Notes under the pieces: generated by a model
The model's database searches: none
What the model was told of the DNA's origin: nothing
What the model saw: only the letters and a program-made list of their open reading frames with translations
Position numbers and translations under genes: made by a program
NCBI RefSeq assembly: GCF_037176765.1
Contig: NC_090026.1
Span: 132,368,752 to 132,432,751, forward strand
Source: Anolis sagrei
Lineage: Eukaryota; Chordata; Lepidosauria; Squamata; Anolidae
DNA: 64,000 nucleotides
Direction of reading: 5' to 3'
Part shown: piece by piece, positions 1 to 10,960 of the stretch
Layout of the letters: each line of letters starts with the position of its first letter
Numbering within the stretch: the first letter of the stretch is position 1

Positions 1-300
1 AACAGGGGATGGGCTGGAGATGTCTCTGCCTTGGTCCTTTCACTATTGGCTGCTGTTTCCCAGCGGATATCAGGTGGTGCAATGCCAGCTAAACAGTGTA
101 ATTTCTCCAGTGGTGTAGGGCACAGACACCCCGTGATAATGTGGCATGTCTCATTAAGAGCCACATCCACTGTTTTAGCGTGATGAGATGTGTTCCACAC
201 TGGGCATGCATACTCAGCAGCAGAGTAGCACAGCGCAAGGACAGATGTCTTCACTGTATCTGGTTGTGATCCCCAGGTTGTGCCAGTCAGCTTTCGTTTG
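1..300 (-). mobile_element. Non-LTR retrotransposon, RT C-terminal fragment
   Basis: The reverse strand is open across this stretch (about 99 codons, no stop) and reads as the C-terminal thumb region of a non-LTR reverse transcriptase, with the typical ALCYSAAEYACPVW and LNETCHIITG blocks. It runs off the window edge. The endonuclease end of what is probably the same element lies at 869-1330 on the same strand. The body of the RT between them is missing and other repeats now occupy that interval. The clade is not assigned with confidence. Confidence 0.75.
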
Positions 301-361
301 ATATTGTTTCTAGCACCCACTTTTTGCAGGAGCCGATTGGATGGCGCGCGCGTGCTCACCC

Positions 362-520
362 TTACAACCGGCCTCTGCGCACCATCCGGCTCCGGCTCCT
401 GCGCCCTCCTCCTCCTCCTCCTCCTCCCAGCTGTGTTGCAGGAAGTGTCAGGAGGAGGAGGAGGAGGAGGAGGGCGCAGGAGCCGGAGCCGATTGGATGG
501 CGCGCGGAGGCCGGTTGTGT
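362..520. repeat. Foldback: inverted repeat with ~65-bp arms
   Basis: The left arm (about 364-427) is a near-perfect reverse complement of the right arm (about 452-519). Both arms contain a GGCTCCGGCTCCTGCGCCC block and a (CTC/GAG)n run. The loop is about 25 bp. The phrase GCCGATTGGATGGCGCGCG also occurs as a direct repeat just outside the left arm (from about 331) and inside the right arm (from about 488). No known family is recognised. Confidence 0.7.
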
Positions 521-708
521 GAGTTTTCAGGGCTGTATGTATGACCATGTTCCAGAAGCATTCTCTCCTGACATTTTGCCCACATCTATGGCAGGCATCC
601 TCAGAGGTCTGTTGGAAACTAGGCAAATTGAGTTATCTAATATCTATGGAATGTCCAGGGTGGGAGAAATGAAAGCCATTCAATGCTAATCAAGGTGACC
701 ATTACTGC
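520..708 (+). mobile_element. Penelope-like terminal fragment
   Basis: Contains the phrase CATTCTCTCCTGACATTTTG followed by a 'catctatggcaggcatcctcagaggt' type segment, which recurs at 15.7, 16.1, 23.1, 46.1, 50.7, 60.9 and 61.8 kb. I assign this repeat to the terminal region of squamate Penelope-like elements from memory of its flanking sequence. No Penelope RT or GIY-YIG frame is present here. Confidence 0.55.
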
Positions 709-711
709 AAC

Positions 712-868
712 ATTCACACTTACAAAATGTTTTGTAAATATTAACGAAATTTCGTAAATAACAAAACATTTTTTTGGAAAGTTTTGTAAATATTTTAAAT
801 ATCGAAACAAAAAAACACCCCAATTACAAATCGATTTTAGAAACAATTTTTTTCTTGATCAAACAGGC
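712..868 (-). mobile_element. Partial copy of hAT-like TAGGSCTGGG element
   Basis: The reverse complement matches the left end of the element at 6323-6873: AGGCCTG, then AATTGTTTCTAAAATCGATT, then ACGAAATTTCG. Only one end is present. Confidence 0.6.
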
Positions 869-1330
869 CTAATGGCTATGGCTGTTGAAGTCACTAATTA
901 CTACTGCCCTTCGGTGCCTATCAAAGTTCTCGGGGGAGGAGAAGCAGAACTCTTCATTTGGGGGCTTGTACACAGAGGTGATGGTGATGTTATTCAGCTC
1001 TACTGTTATAACCTCGATGTTGTTTTCTTCAGTGTTGTGGGCACTGCTGACTTGGAGGCCTGATTTGACAAAGACGGTGCTTCCATACTGCGCATGTGGT
1101 CTTTCCGCTGCTAAGACCATTCCTGGAACTTGGGGTCGTTTCTGTTGTTCATCCCTGTGTGCTTCTTGGACACACAGCACATCGCATTTCTTATCTCGGC
1201 ACAGTTCATAGAGCAGTTGTTCTTTGGCAGCTGACATGCCTTCGATGTTGATAGAGATTATTGTCATGGTTGGTCCTGAAAAGGACCGTTGGTTGTTTTG
1301 CTTGCTTGTTTGCATGCTGGTCTCTTCTGT
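869..1330 (-). mobile_element. Non-LTR retrotransposon endonuclease (5' end of element)
   Basis: The reverse strand encodes the start of an exonuclease-endonuclease-phosphatase domain. It opens with MTIISINIEGMSAAKEQLL, continues with CDVLCVQEAH (catalytic Glu block), and ends near VVISDFNSHS, equivalent to the GDFN block. The frame spans 869-1315 with no internal stop. This is the N-terminus of a LINE ORF whose RT tail is probably the fragment at 1-300. Confidence 0.8.
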
Positions 1331-1399
1331 GGTGAGAGAATTGGCCGTCTACAAAGACGTTGCCTGGAGGGTGGTTGTAGTACTTTAATTACCTGTTGG

Positions 1400-1679
1400 C
1401 AGGCATGTAGCCAGGGAGGGGGGGGGCAGCTTGAGGGGCTTCAGCCCCCCCCCCCCGAAATTCTCATGGTGGTCCGCGAGAAGGCCTTACTGGTACATTA
1501 TTTAAACTGTTATGTTTATTCCTATCATGATCTGATCACCATGCTCAATATATCCCATATGCATGGGGGTATTATTGGGGTAACGATACAAAAGGTTTGC
1601 TAGAATAGATCCTCAGCCCCCCCCCCCCCCCCGAACCAAACTCCGCACCCCCCGAATCAAAATCCTGGCTACGGGCCTG
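1400..1679 (+). mobile_element. Non-autonomous hAT-type element
   Basis: The left end CAGGCATGTAGCCAGG matches the reverse complement of the right end (CAGGCCCGTAGCCAGG). The flanking 8-mers CCTGTTGG and CCCATTGG agree at 6 of 8 positions, as expected for an aged hAT target duplication. The interior has long C runs. A second copy in reverse orientation lies at 62597-62897 and a relative at 56801-57368. Confidence 0.8.
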
Positions 1680-1699
1680 CCCATTGGGTTGCTCTTTAC

Positions 1700-1942
1700 T
1701 TTTGATTTAAAACCCTCCTACTAGATACATCCTCTGTTCATGTCCAACATTTATTTTTAAAGTTTTAACTATTACATCTGGCCCAGCCATCGGTTTTTAA
1801 ATTCTTGTGTGTTATTGTCTACTTGTGAGTTATAATAATTGTATTGTTTATTTTGCTTATTGTTTTTGATGTGCTGTTCGGCTTGGCCTCGTGTAAGCTG
1901 CTCCGAGTCCCTTGGGGAGATGGTGGTGGGGTATAAATAAAG

Positions 1943-1976
<34 letters not shown>

Positions 1977-1978
1977 TA
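1700..1978 (+). mobile_element. L2 LINE 3' end with (ATT)n tail
   Basis: Typical L2 3' end: 'gctccgagtcccttggggag', then 'gtataaataaa', then an (ATT)n microsatellite. The tail abuts the (−)-strand BovB 3' end. Confidence 0.75.
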
Positions 1979-2595
1979 TTCCTTCAGTCACTTCCAACTC
2001 TTCTTTGTGACCTGCTGGACCAGCCCAGGCCAGAGCTCTTCCCTGTCGGCTGTGGCCACCCCCAGGGTCTCCTTCAAAGTCAAGCCAGTCACTTCAAGCA
2101 TCCCATCCATCCATCTTGCCCTTGGTTGGCCCCTCTTCCTTTTTCCTTCCACTTTCCCCAGCATCATTGAATTCTCTAAGTTTTCCTGTCCCCTCATGAT
2201 GTGGCCAAAGGACTTCATCTTGACCTCTCATCTCCTTCCCTCCAGTGAGCAGTCAGGCTTTATTTCCTGAAGTCTGGACTGGTTGGAATTTGGATCTTCT
2301 TGCGGTCCAAGGCACTCTCAGAACTTTCCTCCAGCACCACAGTTCAAAAGCATCTCTCTTCCTTCACTCAGCCTTCCTTCTGGTCCAGCTCTTGCATCCG
2401 TAGGTGACTATGGGGAATACCATTGCTTTAACTATGCGGATCTTCATTGCCAGTGTGATGTCTCTACTCTTCACTGTTTTATCGAAATTGGTCATTGCTC
2501 TCCTCCCAAGAAGGAAATGTCTCCTGATTTCCTGGCTGCAGTCTGCGTCTGCAGCCATCTTGGCACCTAGAAATACAAAGTCTGTTGCTGCCACC

Positions 2596-3130
2596 ATAGA
2601 ATCACAGAATCATAGAATCAAAGAGTTGGAAGAGAGCTCATGGGCCATCCAGTCCAACCTCATTCTGCCAAGAAGCAGGAATATTGCATTCAAATCACCC
2701 CTGACAGATGATCATCCAGCCTCTGTTTAAAAGTTTCCAAAGAAGGAGCCTCCAACACACTCTGGGGCAGAGAGTTCCACTGCTGAACTCTCTGCCCCGG
2801 ATGGCCATCTGTCAGGGGTGCTTTGAATGCAATATTCCTGCTTCTTGGCACAATGGGGTTGGACTGGATGGCCCATGAGGTCCCTTCCAACTCTAGAATT
2901 CTATAAGGACTCCAAGATCCTTTTCACACGTCTTGGTCTCAAACCAGGCATTGTCCCCGATTCTGTATCGTTGCATTTTGTTTTTTCTGCCTAAGTGGTG
3001 TCTCTTGCATCTGTTCTTGTTGAACTACATTGTGTTAGTTTTGGCCAATTATCTCTCTAATCTGTCAAGATCGTTTTGTATCCTGCTCCTGTCCTCTGGA
3101 GTATTGGCTCTCCCTCCCAACCATGTTTTC
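2596..3130 (-). mobile_element. CR1 fragments inserted in BovB
   Basis: The 3' end starts with the CR1 tail (AATCATAGAATCAAAGAGTT) and reads on the minus strand to about 2786. A short plus-strand CR1 3' end follows at 2787-2905, then minus-strand RT-side sequence to about 3130. The plus piece inside a minus copy points to a second insertion or a rearrangement. Confidence 0.8.
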
Positions 3131-3550
3131 TCCCTCTATTTGCCAGTTCTCAATCAGTCTGGTTGCCATCATCTTGACATTTTTGATGTTTAACTGTAAT
3201 CCAGCTTTTGCCCTTTCTTTTCGCTTTTGGCCATCAAAGTGGTATCATCTGCATATCTAAGGTTGTTAATGTTTCTTCCAGCAATTTTCACCCCACCCTT
3301 GCATTTGTCAAGCCCTGCACCTTGCATGATGTGTTCTGCATACAAGTTGAATAGGTTGGGTGAGAGGATGCAACCCTGCCGTATACCTTTTCCAATCTTG
3401 AACCAGTCTCTTGTTCCAGGGTCAGTTCTGACTGTTGCTACTTGGTCCTTATACAGATTCCTCAGGAGAGAGACAAGGTGATTTGGTATGCCCAGACCAC
3501 CAAGAACTTGCCACAATTTATTATGATCCACACAGTCAAAGGCTTTAGAA

Positions 3551-4128
3551 TCTACATAAATAAAAATGTAATGTTCGTTTGTGGGATTAACAGAACTCAA
3601 AAACCACTGGACGAATTGACACCAAATTCGGACACAAGACACATAACAACCCAATGTATGCCCTTCACACAAAAAAATGATTTTGTCATTTGGGAGTTGT
3701 AGTTGCTGGGATTTATAGTTCACCTACAATCAAAGAGCATTCTGAACCGCACCAACGATGGTATTGAACCAAACTTGGCACACAGTTATCCCATAACCAA
3801 CAGAAAATACTGGAAGGATTTGGTGGGCAGTGTCATTTGGTTTTGGAATTATAGTTCACCTACATCCAGAGATCACTGTGGACTCAAACAATGATGGATC
3901 TGGACCAAACTCTACACAAATACTCAATATGCCCAAATGTGAACACTGGTGGAGTTTGGGGATAATAGAATCTTAACATTTGGAAGTTGTAGTTGCTGGG
4001 ATTTATAGTTCACCTAAATCACAGAGCATTCAAAATCCCACCAGTGATAGAATTGGGCCAAACCTCCCACACAGAACCCCCATGACCACCAGAGTGGGCC
4101 ATAGCAACGCGTGGCAGGGGACGGCTAG
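3551..4128 (+). mobile_element. Non-autonomous Helitron
   Basis: Begins with TCTACATAAATAAAAATG and ends in CTAG, sitting exactly between A (3550) and T (4129), as Helitrons do, with no target duplication. Removing it restores the BovB reading across GGCTTTAGAA and TAGTCAATGAA. A short GC-rich hairpin candidate precedes the CTAG end. Related copies lie at 12748-13400, 40053-40955 and, in reverse, 17605-18062. Confidence 0.88.
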
Positions 4129-4245
4129 TAGTCAATGAAACAGAAATAGATGTTTTTCTGAAATTCCCTGCCTTCCTCCATTATCCAGCTGATACTGGCA
4201 ATTTGGTCTCTCGTTCCTCTGCCTTTTCTAAACCCAGCTTGTGTA

Positions 4246-5640
4246 TGTGGCGACTCTCTCTATATAGAATGTCTGCAATTGAAGGCTCCACTGTGCATTT
4301 GAAAGCTTTGTTCCACAGGTATTCCCATTTATCAAGATCTACATTTCTCCCTAGATCTTTTGCCCATGAAATCATGGAGGTTTTCACTTAGTTGTCTTCC
4401 AGGTTAAAACGTAAGATATATTTGTACAATGGCTATTCAACCTTTTCCCGCTTTTTCTAATATAGTTTCCAGTTCAGATTTTTAAAGGCAACCCCCCCCC
4501 CTCTTTTTGGTCCTTTTAAAACCTATAATTGGTGATATCAGAAACAGTGTTTCATACCTAGTTCACCTTTCCCCTCAGGGCCCGTTGGCCGCATTGTGTC
4601 CGAGTTCCCCATGTGTCCTTACTTCTTCCTTGGAGTCTCGCAATGGCTTCTACTCGTCTCAGCTAGAGGGGTGTTTTGGTTCCATGCCTAACTTCTACCT
4701 GTTCCAGACATCTATGAGACTTCCTCTAATTACATGGTTGCTAAAATCCTTATTTAGTTTCTCTCCTTCATACCATAGGTATGTGTGCCACCCAAAACTT
4801 AGTCTGTGTCCTTCCAGATTAAGTAGGTTTACATTCTTTAGTTGTATCCAATCTCTAAGCCGTCTTACGCAGGCAGCTTCATAATCTCATCTCATCTCAT
4901 CTTTAATTACTTATTAATCGCCCTCCATCCGAGATGCTCCAGGTGATTTACACTGCAGAAATTACACAGGATAAAACACATACATACAAATATTAAAATT
5001 AATAATAAGTTTTTAAGTCTGGTAAATTTAGTTCCTCCCCTCTCTTTGGCATCAATTAAGTTCTTGTATGCAATTCTACTTTTCTCCCTGCACAAACGAA
5101 TTTCATGATGCCCCTTTTCCATAGATTAAGATTTTGGTTCCTTTCATGATGAGTATATTCTGAAATTAAAAAATCGTTTTGGAGAGCATCATCATCTTGA
5201 TTATGGCTACCCTGCCATGTTAATGGTAGTTTCTGCCAGTTATCCAGGTTTCTTCTGTTCTTTGCCCATGTCTTTTCATAGTTATCTTGAAATAAGTTGA
5301 TGTTTTTGCTCGTAATCCTTATTCCTAGATATTTTATCTTCGGAAGTACCTTACGTTCAGCCAGCCTCTTCTAGCTTCCTAATCATTTTGATGTCTATAT
5401 TTGGTTTGTTGACCGAAATAAAGGCTACTGACTGACTGACTGACTGTAATATATTTGGATTTGTCTTTATTTATTTTAAATCCTGATACCTCACCTTACA
5501 ATTTGATTACCTCTAATAATTTCAGAAGACTCTTTGTTGGGTTAGATATAATACAAACTGTGTCATCTGTGTTATGAATAACTTTCCCACATTGGAAAAG
5601 AATGACTTTTCAATGACTTTGAAGCATAGGTTCTTTTGAT
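4246..5640 (-). mobile_element. L1-type LINE fragment
   Basis: The minus strand encodes MISWAKDLGRNVDLDKWEYLWNK-type sequence near 4200-4390. At about 5130-5340 it has a stretch reading KIKYLGI...NINLFQDNYEKTWAKNRRNL. Both resemble the C-terminal half of reptile L1 ORF2. About 4880-5000 looks like an inserted LINE or SINE 3' tail, and 5400-5450 holds a (GACT)n-tailed insert. Order is partly scrambled and the copy is broken. Confidence 0.65.
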
Positions 5641-6322
5641 TGCAATTTCCAGTGTGAGAGGGTAGATCAGATTACAGAAAAACATTTAGACAAAGAATGA
5701 CATTGGACAGACAGACATACAGATTCTATGCAACCACATTGGATTTGCAATTACATTGGTTAACAAACAAACAAAGGGGAGTTACATTTTCACTCAGCAT
5801 TCGCACCACATGTACACACATTCATCCTCAGGCATTCAAATATTACCGCATCCTTTTCCCCCTCCTTGGAGAAGCACCTTTTAGGCCAGACCCTGCTTTC
5901 CTGGAGCCTGGCAATGCATAGTTCCAGAACGCCAAAACTTCTTCCCCTAAGCGCAATGCCAAGGGCAAGATCTCTGTTTTCCATACAGCAGAACCTGACT
6001 CCCTGCACAAAATCTAAGACTGCAAAAGCGCCCTCCTTCTTCCTCTTCCCTTGAGAAAGAAGCCCCAAAGTGACCAGGCTGCTCCCGTGCAGATCTGCCA
6101 CTCTCCATAGGTACATTGTCTCTCTCCTTCCCATGGAGCAGAGCATGGCGGGTGGAACAGACTCCTCAGGTCGGTCACACTTTGAGCATTATTAGACTGA
6201 GTCTTTCATAGGAATATTCTGTTGATGTCATCCCAAAGTTGCAAATGAGTGATAGACGTCTTCCATTCTGGATCCATCTCAGTTTTCTGGCCAGATGTCG
6301 ATCTTCTTGATTGCTGTTGATG
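5641..6322. other. No recognised feature
   Basis: Unique-looking sequence with short open frames on both strands. I see no domain, splice context or repeat signature here. Confidence 0.4.
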
Positions 6323-6873
6323 ATAGGCCTGGGTAACAACGGAAAAATTTGTTTCTAAAATCAATTCGTTTTTTGGGGGTTTTTGCGTTTCGTTATTTAA
6401 AATAATTACAAAATTTTCCTTTAAAAAAGTTCGATATTTATGAAATTTCGTAAATGTGAAAAAAATTACAAAACAATAACGAATCGATTTCCGAAACAAT
6501 AACGAATCGATTTCCGAAACAATAACGAATCGATTCGTTAATGGCGGAAGCGACCGCGCAATACGCTAAAAAACCTCCAAATGGGACAGGGGGAACTTCT
6601 GAAGCTTAATTAAACCAAAAACAACTATAAAAACCCTTAGAAAACCAAAACCAACTATAAAACTTGCCCCAGACATGCGGAAATAATAACGAAACGACCT
6701 CAAAACGATAACGAAACGAATACAATATCAAAATACAAAGCATTTACGAAACGATTTAAAAATTCGTTTTTTAAAAAAATTGCTCCAGACAGGTTCGTTA
6801 TCGTTTTGTAATTGAAAAATTAACGAATTTTTTAACGAATTACGAATTAACGAAACGAAACCGCCCAGCCCTA
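6323..6873 (+). mobile_element. Non-autonomous hAT-like element rich in AACGAAAC
   Basis: The ends are imperfect inverted repeats: left TAGGCCTGGG, right reverse complement TAGGGCTGGG. The flanks share TGTTGAT as a 7-8 bp target duplication, which suggests hAT. The interior is dominated by repeats of AACGAATCGATT and AACGAAACGA on one strand. A partial copy lies at 712-868. Confidence 0.7.
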
Positions 6874-7559
6874 TGTTGATCTTATGTTGACTTCCTTCTT
6901 AACATAAGGAATTTTGCAAATATTTCCTTAACTTGAAAGAAACATTGTCACAGTTCTTATCAATTCTCATTAGCAGGTTTTGATCACAGTTTCAGCAAGC
7001 AGGTAGTTAAGTCATTGCAGGCATAATATCATACTGGTGCTTCCAAACTTATTAACTCCATTCATACATCCTTCCATTCTTCCATTCATTCCCACACATC
7101 ATATTAAATTCATATTTGTCAAATCTGCACATTGAATTTCTTGTGATACCTGCACATGTTCTAGCTTTAATTTCCTGACCTCTTACTTTGAATCCTCCGA
7201 TTTGCTTGTCCTCTCTGATTCTTATGCTTAGAATTTCCAATCATTGAGAAGAAAGGGGAATACTTCTCAATGATCTTAACACTTCTTGGTGCTAAAACAG
7301 GTACTTTTGGGACCAACTGTTCTGTGTGCCCCCAAGACATTGCTTGGCACCAAAACCTAGGTTACACCATTGCTGCAGGTGAAGCATTTTGGGAGCTGGT
7401 GTGGCAAAAGATCTGGAGCACAGAAAGCTGATGGGCTTGAGTGCTGTGGCCCCAAGCAGCCCTTTCTCCAGTCTGTCTCAAGGATGTTCCTCCATCTCCC
7501 TCTGGCTGGTGGATGGAGTCACTGGCCAGAGTGCCCATGCCCTCCCTGACCTCCCGATG
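6874..7559. other. No recognised feature
   Basis: AT-rich to mixed sequence. A short frame on the minus strand at 7052-7240 shows no recognisable domain. Confidence 0.35.
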
Positions 7560-8325
7560 CCTATATAGGGCAGCTGACTAAGGAAAAGGAACAGTGGAAG
7601 ATCGAGTGGACGATCGAGTGGATGTCTCCTATGTTGCAGCAGCTCCACTGACTGCCGATCTGCTTCCGGTCTAAATACAAAGTGCTGGTTATTACCTAAA
7701 TAACCAGCACTTTGGGCCCTAAACAGCTTGGGCTCAGACTATTTGAAAAACCTCATCTTCATATATAAAGCAACATGAGCACTGCGTTCAGCCAGGGAGG
7801 CCCTCCTCTCGGTCCCACCCCATCTCAAGTGTGGCTGGTGGGAACGAGAGAAAGAGCCTTCTCCGTGATTGCTTCCCCTCCCCACCTCTGGAACGCCTTC
7901 CCTAAAGAGTTAGAAATGGCCTACTCTTTCATCTCCTTCAAAAAGCTATTAACACACATTATGCAATTTAACTTACAGAGAGGAGAAGGAATAAGTACAT
8001 CTATTTGCACTTTACCTAGCTGCTAGCATCCACCTAGTTAAATTGTTGTTTTCCATCTCTCCCCCAACAATTTTTGCTGAATTTTAGGGATTTTAAATTA
8101 TATTTTAGGGATTTAATATGTTAATTATGTGGATTATTTCATGTCTTGTTTATTTATGTCCATTTATAACTTGCTGAGTTGTTCTCGATTCGTTTATTGA
8201 TTTGTTTACATATTACTGTCAGCATTGAATGTTTACCATTGTGTATTTCATTGTGAGCCACCCCGAGTCCCTTCGGGGAGATAGAGCAGGCTATAAATAA
8301 AGTTTCATTCCATTTCATTTTCTTG
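7560..8325 (+). mobile_element. L2 LINE 3' portion
   Basis: Encodes the L2 ORF2 tail (VGTRERAFSVIASPPHLWNAFPKELE) at about 7830-7910. A 3' UTR follows, ending in 'gagccaccccgagtcccttcgggga' and 'ctataaataaagttt'. The 5' part is absent. Confidence 0.82.
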
Positions 8326-8676
8326 TGGTCAAGAGGAGAGAACATGCAGGTGGCTAATTGGAAGTCCAACTCCACCACTCTGTTCCCAGCCACAGACCCT
8401 TCCTCAGCCTTGGTTTGCCAATCAACAGTGAAATGAGAATATCTCGCAGCCTTTTAAAGACAGTGGGCTGTTTTTCATGTTTGGCAATGATGTGGATAAT
8501 GACCATTGGAGTCAAATGCCCAGCAATGGGACTCGAACTCTCTGTACTGACCAGGAGGAAGGTGTGACCATTCCAACCCCCCTGCCACATACACCTTTGG
8601 AAGGAAAGGGCACATCCATCCATGGCAGGCATACTTGTTCTTCTTCTTGTTGTGTTCCTACAAGTCATTTCCAACT

Positions 8677-8906
8677 TAGAGCCACAGTGGCACAATGGGT
8701 TAAACCCTACCGGCTGAACTGCTGACCTTAAGGTTGGCGGTTCAAATCTGCGAGACAGGGTGAGCTTCCCATGCGGGGACATGGGAGAAGCCTCCCAGCA
8801 GGATGATAACACAGCCGGGCGTCCCTGGGCAACAACTTTGTGGATTGCCAGTTCTCTCACATCAGAAGCGACTTGCCTCAATTCGCTTCTGACACGACAA
8901 AAAAAA
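8677..8906 (+). mobile_element. Sauria SINE (tRNA head, BovB-type tail)
   Basis: A box-like 'gtggcacaatgggtt' and B box GGTTCAAATC mark the tRNA-derived head. The body has GGGGACATGGGAGAAGCCTC and GGGCAACA, and the tail is CTTCTGACACGACAAAAAA. The 8-bp target duplication TTCCAACT is at 8669-8676 and 8907-8914. The target itself (CAAGTCATTTCCAACT) looks like a BovB 3' fragment. Confidence 0.9.
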
Positions 8907-8914
8907 TTCCAACT

Positions 8915-9652
8915 GAAATGAGCCTAAGGACTTCATCCCATGGACTTAGGACTCCATTTCCATGTGCTTTAGAAACAGGCCACAGGAGTCTCATGGAGGT
9001 CATCAGATGATGTAAGGGCACTTCTGGTGGGATTCCATGGGGCTATGTTCCCTCAGTGACCGGAAACAAAGCCCTAAGTTTGTCTTCAGGAGTCAGGTAA
9101 CATCAGGTCAAAGAGAGAAAGCAGAGGAAAGACAGACCTCGGTGGGGAAAGGACGTGAGATGGCTGGTCATCCCAGAAGAGGGTTCCGTCCCTTTTACCC
9201 CGCTTTCCCTTTGTTTGTGGGATGAAGTCCTAAAAGGAACTGGCCATGGGGTTTTCTTGCCAAGGTTAGTTCAGAGTGAGAGTTGCCATCACTGCCTTCT
9301 TCTCTGCCTAATATTTTGGCCAAAAACCCCAAAGTATTTCTTCCTTCTCACATTTCCTTGTGTGCAGAACTCAGCTGGCATTTCCAAGTGCATATGGCGT
9401 GATGGCAGAGCCTATGGCCTGTCTTTTGGTTTTCTCTTTTCCTTATTTGTCTATGAAGGAACGCAGTGACATTGGATCAGAATACAGATCACTGCTTCCA
9501 TCACTCCTAGAGAAGTATTCTAAATTATCTTAATCTGTGCAAGGAGCCCCGGTTCATCATGGAACAACCCCTGCCTTATTCCTGATGGCATCACCCATTC
9601 GTTCACAGGTCAAACGAGAGATCGCTCCCTTCCTTCTCTGATTCTTTTCCAG
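8915..9652. other. Upstream flank of GIMAP locus, nothing firm recognised
   Basis: No repeat family or domain is recognised. Since the first coding exon starts after a splice acceptor at 9652, a promoter and a non-coding first exon should lie in or before this stretch. No TATA box or CpG cluster stands out. Confidence 0.35.
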
Positions 9653-9697
9653 TTCTGGAATCTGTCAGAATGGCTGATAAACAAAGAAAGGGAGATG
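9653..9697 (+). CDS. GIMAP locus: candidate first coding exon
   Basis: A strong acceptor (ctgattcttttccag) ends at 9652 and a consensus donor GTAAGT begins at 9698. ATG at 9670 opens a nine-codon frame, MADKQRKGD, and the exon ends one base into the next codon (phase 1). The AIG1 exons and the linker exons all accept phase 1, so this exon can join any of them in frame. The hydrophilic, lysine-rich N-terminus lacks a signal peptide, in keeping with cytosolic GIMAP proteins. The join is inferred from splice signals and phase, not from transcripts. Confidence 0.65.
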
Positions 9698-10329
9698 GTA
9701 AGTCCTTCATTCCTGATGCTTCCCTAAAAAACAACCATTATCTTAACAAGGCAGCCATGAGAATTAGAGTCAGTGCAACATAAAAGGAGCAACATAAAAA
9801 CCACCTTGAATATTAATGAATATAATACCACATTGATTTTGGAAAAAGTGGATTTGATCGGTTTAAACACTTAGATAGCTTTTGAGTTGGGGCCCTTAAT
9901 GTGTTAGCTTGCATTTGGTTAGTTACGATTTGGTTTTTTAGGTTACAGACTTAGTAATTCATCTTAACTCTTGTCCTAGATTAATTTTGGTCATATATTA
10001 GGCTTCTGCAATCAATTAAAAATGTTTCAATAATCATTACTAAATTAGGGGGGTGCCAGAAAATTGTTTCTAAAGTGTTTTGAAACTATCATAAGGGGTC
10101 CTTTAATGAAATAACAATTTTATTGCTATTTTTTCATTAAGTAACTGGGGAAGGTTCTGGGGCTTCTTTCTTACACATTTTTAGAGCTGTTGGGATGATG
10201 AAACTTGCTACAATGGTAGAACACATTTACCACTGTTACCCCTGCCTCCCAAGTGTCAGAACGTTTCAATCATCCATCGATTTTATGGGGAATTTTTTGG
10301 TTTTTGCAAAAAACGTTTTTTTAAAAACC
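9698..10329. other. Intron, no recognised repeat
   Basis: AT-rich intronic sequence between the start exon and the first linker-exon relic. Nothing in it is recognised. Confidence 0.4.
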
Positions 10330-10381
10330 TACGTGAGAGAAGAGAGATCTGGTGAAGAAGAGCAACTAATGATTGTGGAAG
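10330..10381 (+). pseudogene. Truncated linker-exon copy
   Basis: Matches the 3' part of the linker exons (GAGAGAAGAGAGATCTGGTG up to the donor GAAG|GTAGGA). It lacks the 5' half and its acceptor; AT-rich unrelated sequence precedes it. It lies about 600 bp before the intact linker exon at 10961 and shows that the linker block was duplicated at least once more. Confidence 0.7.
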
Positions 10382-10960
10382 GTAGGAATTAAGAGCTGTA
10401 GTGTACTGAGCATGAACCTTCTACTAACCTCACCTATAGTTGAGTGGGACCTAGGAGCAGGATCAGAATGTTACCTAGCATTCCTCTCTCCTCGTGACTT
10501 CATCCCATTCCATCCCATATTGCACCAGTGTCCTGAGGCAGGAGGGGACAACCCTCTGACTGCTTTGCTCTTGGCAGAATCATCTGTCTTCGGAATCTCC
10601 TTTGTGGGTGACTCAAGGGGAAAGCCATCTTGAGAAGAGATGAATGATTCCCTCTCTCTGGAGTGGTTATCTTAGTTGGCTGAGGGCAAGCTGATAGAAG
10701 GAGGCATTTGTAATAAGTGGGAGGCATGCAGGGGAAAACAACGCCTCTGCCTCGGAATATCGCGTCATATGTACAAATCTAAAGAATTAGATCCAACATA
10801 TGACATAATAATGACATTTTGCACAGGCCTATGATATGTGTGTGTGTGTGTACATTTTACATATGTAAAGTTTCTCTCTCTTTGTTTGCTTGCGTTGTCC
10901 TTGCTTCTTCATTTTAATTGTGAACTAAACTCTTTTGTTCAAAATCAATAAAAATGGTAG

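Larger units (their letters stand above)
1979..4245 (-). mobile_element. RTE-BovB LINE in three pieces
   Basis: Minus-strand BovB, present at 1979-2595, about 3131-3550 and 4129-4245. The first piece encodes the C-terminus (SFGHIMRGQENLENSMMLG; DFVFLGAKMAADADCSQEI). The second encodes the RT core with KAFDCVDHNKLWQVLGG and the catalytic block NNLRYADDTTLMA. A CR1 composite separates pieces one and two, and a Helitron separates two and three. Frameshifts and stops make it non-functional. Confidence 0.88.

Noticed and set aside
8677-8906. A tRNA gene suggested by A and B boxes
   Set aside because: The boxes belong to the tRNA-derived head of a Sauria SINE with a BovB-type tail and target duplication.
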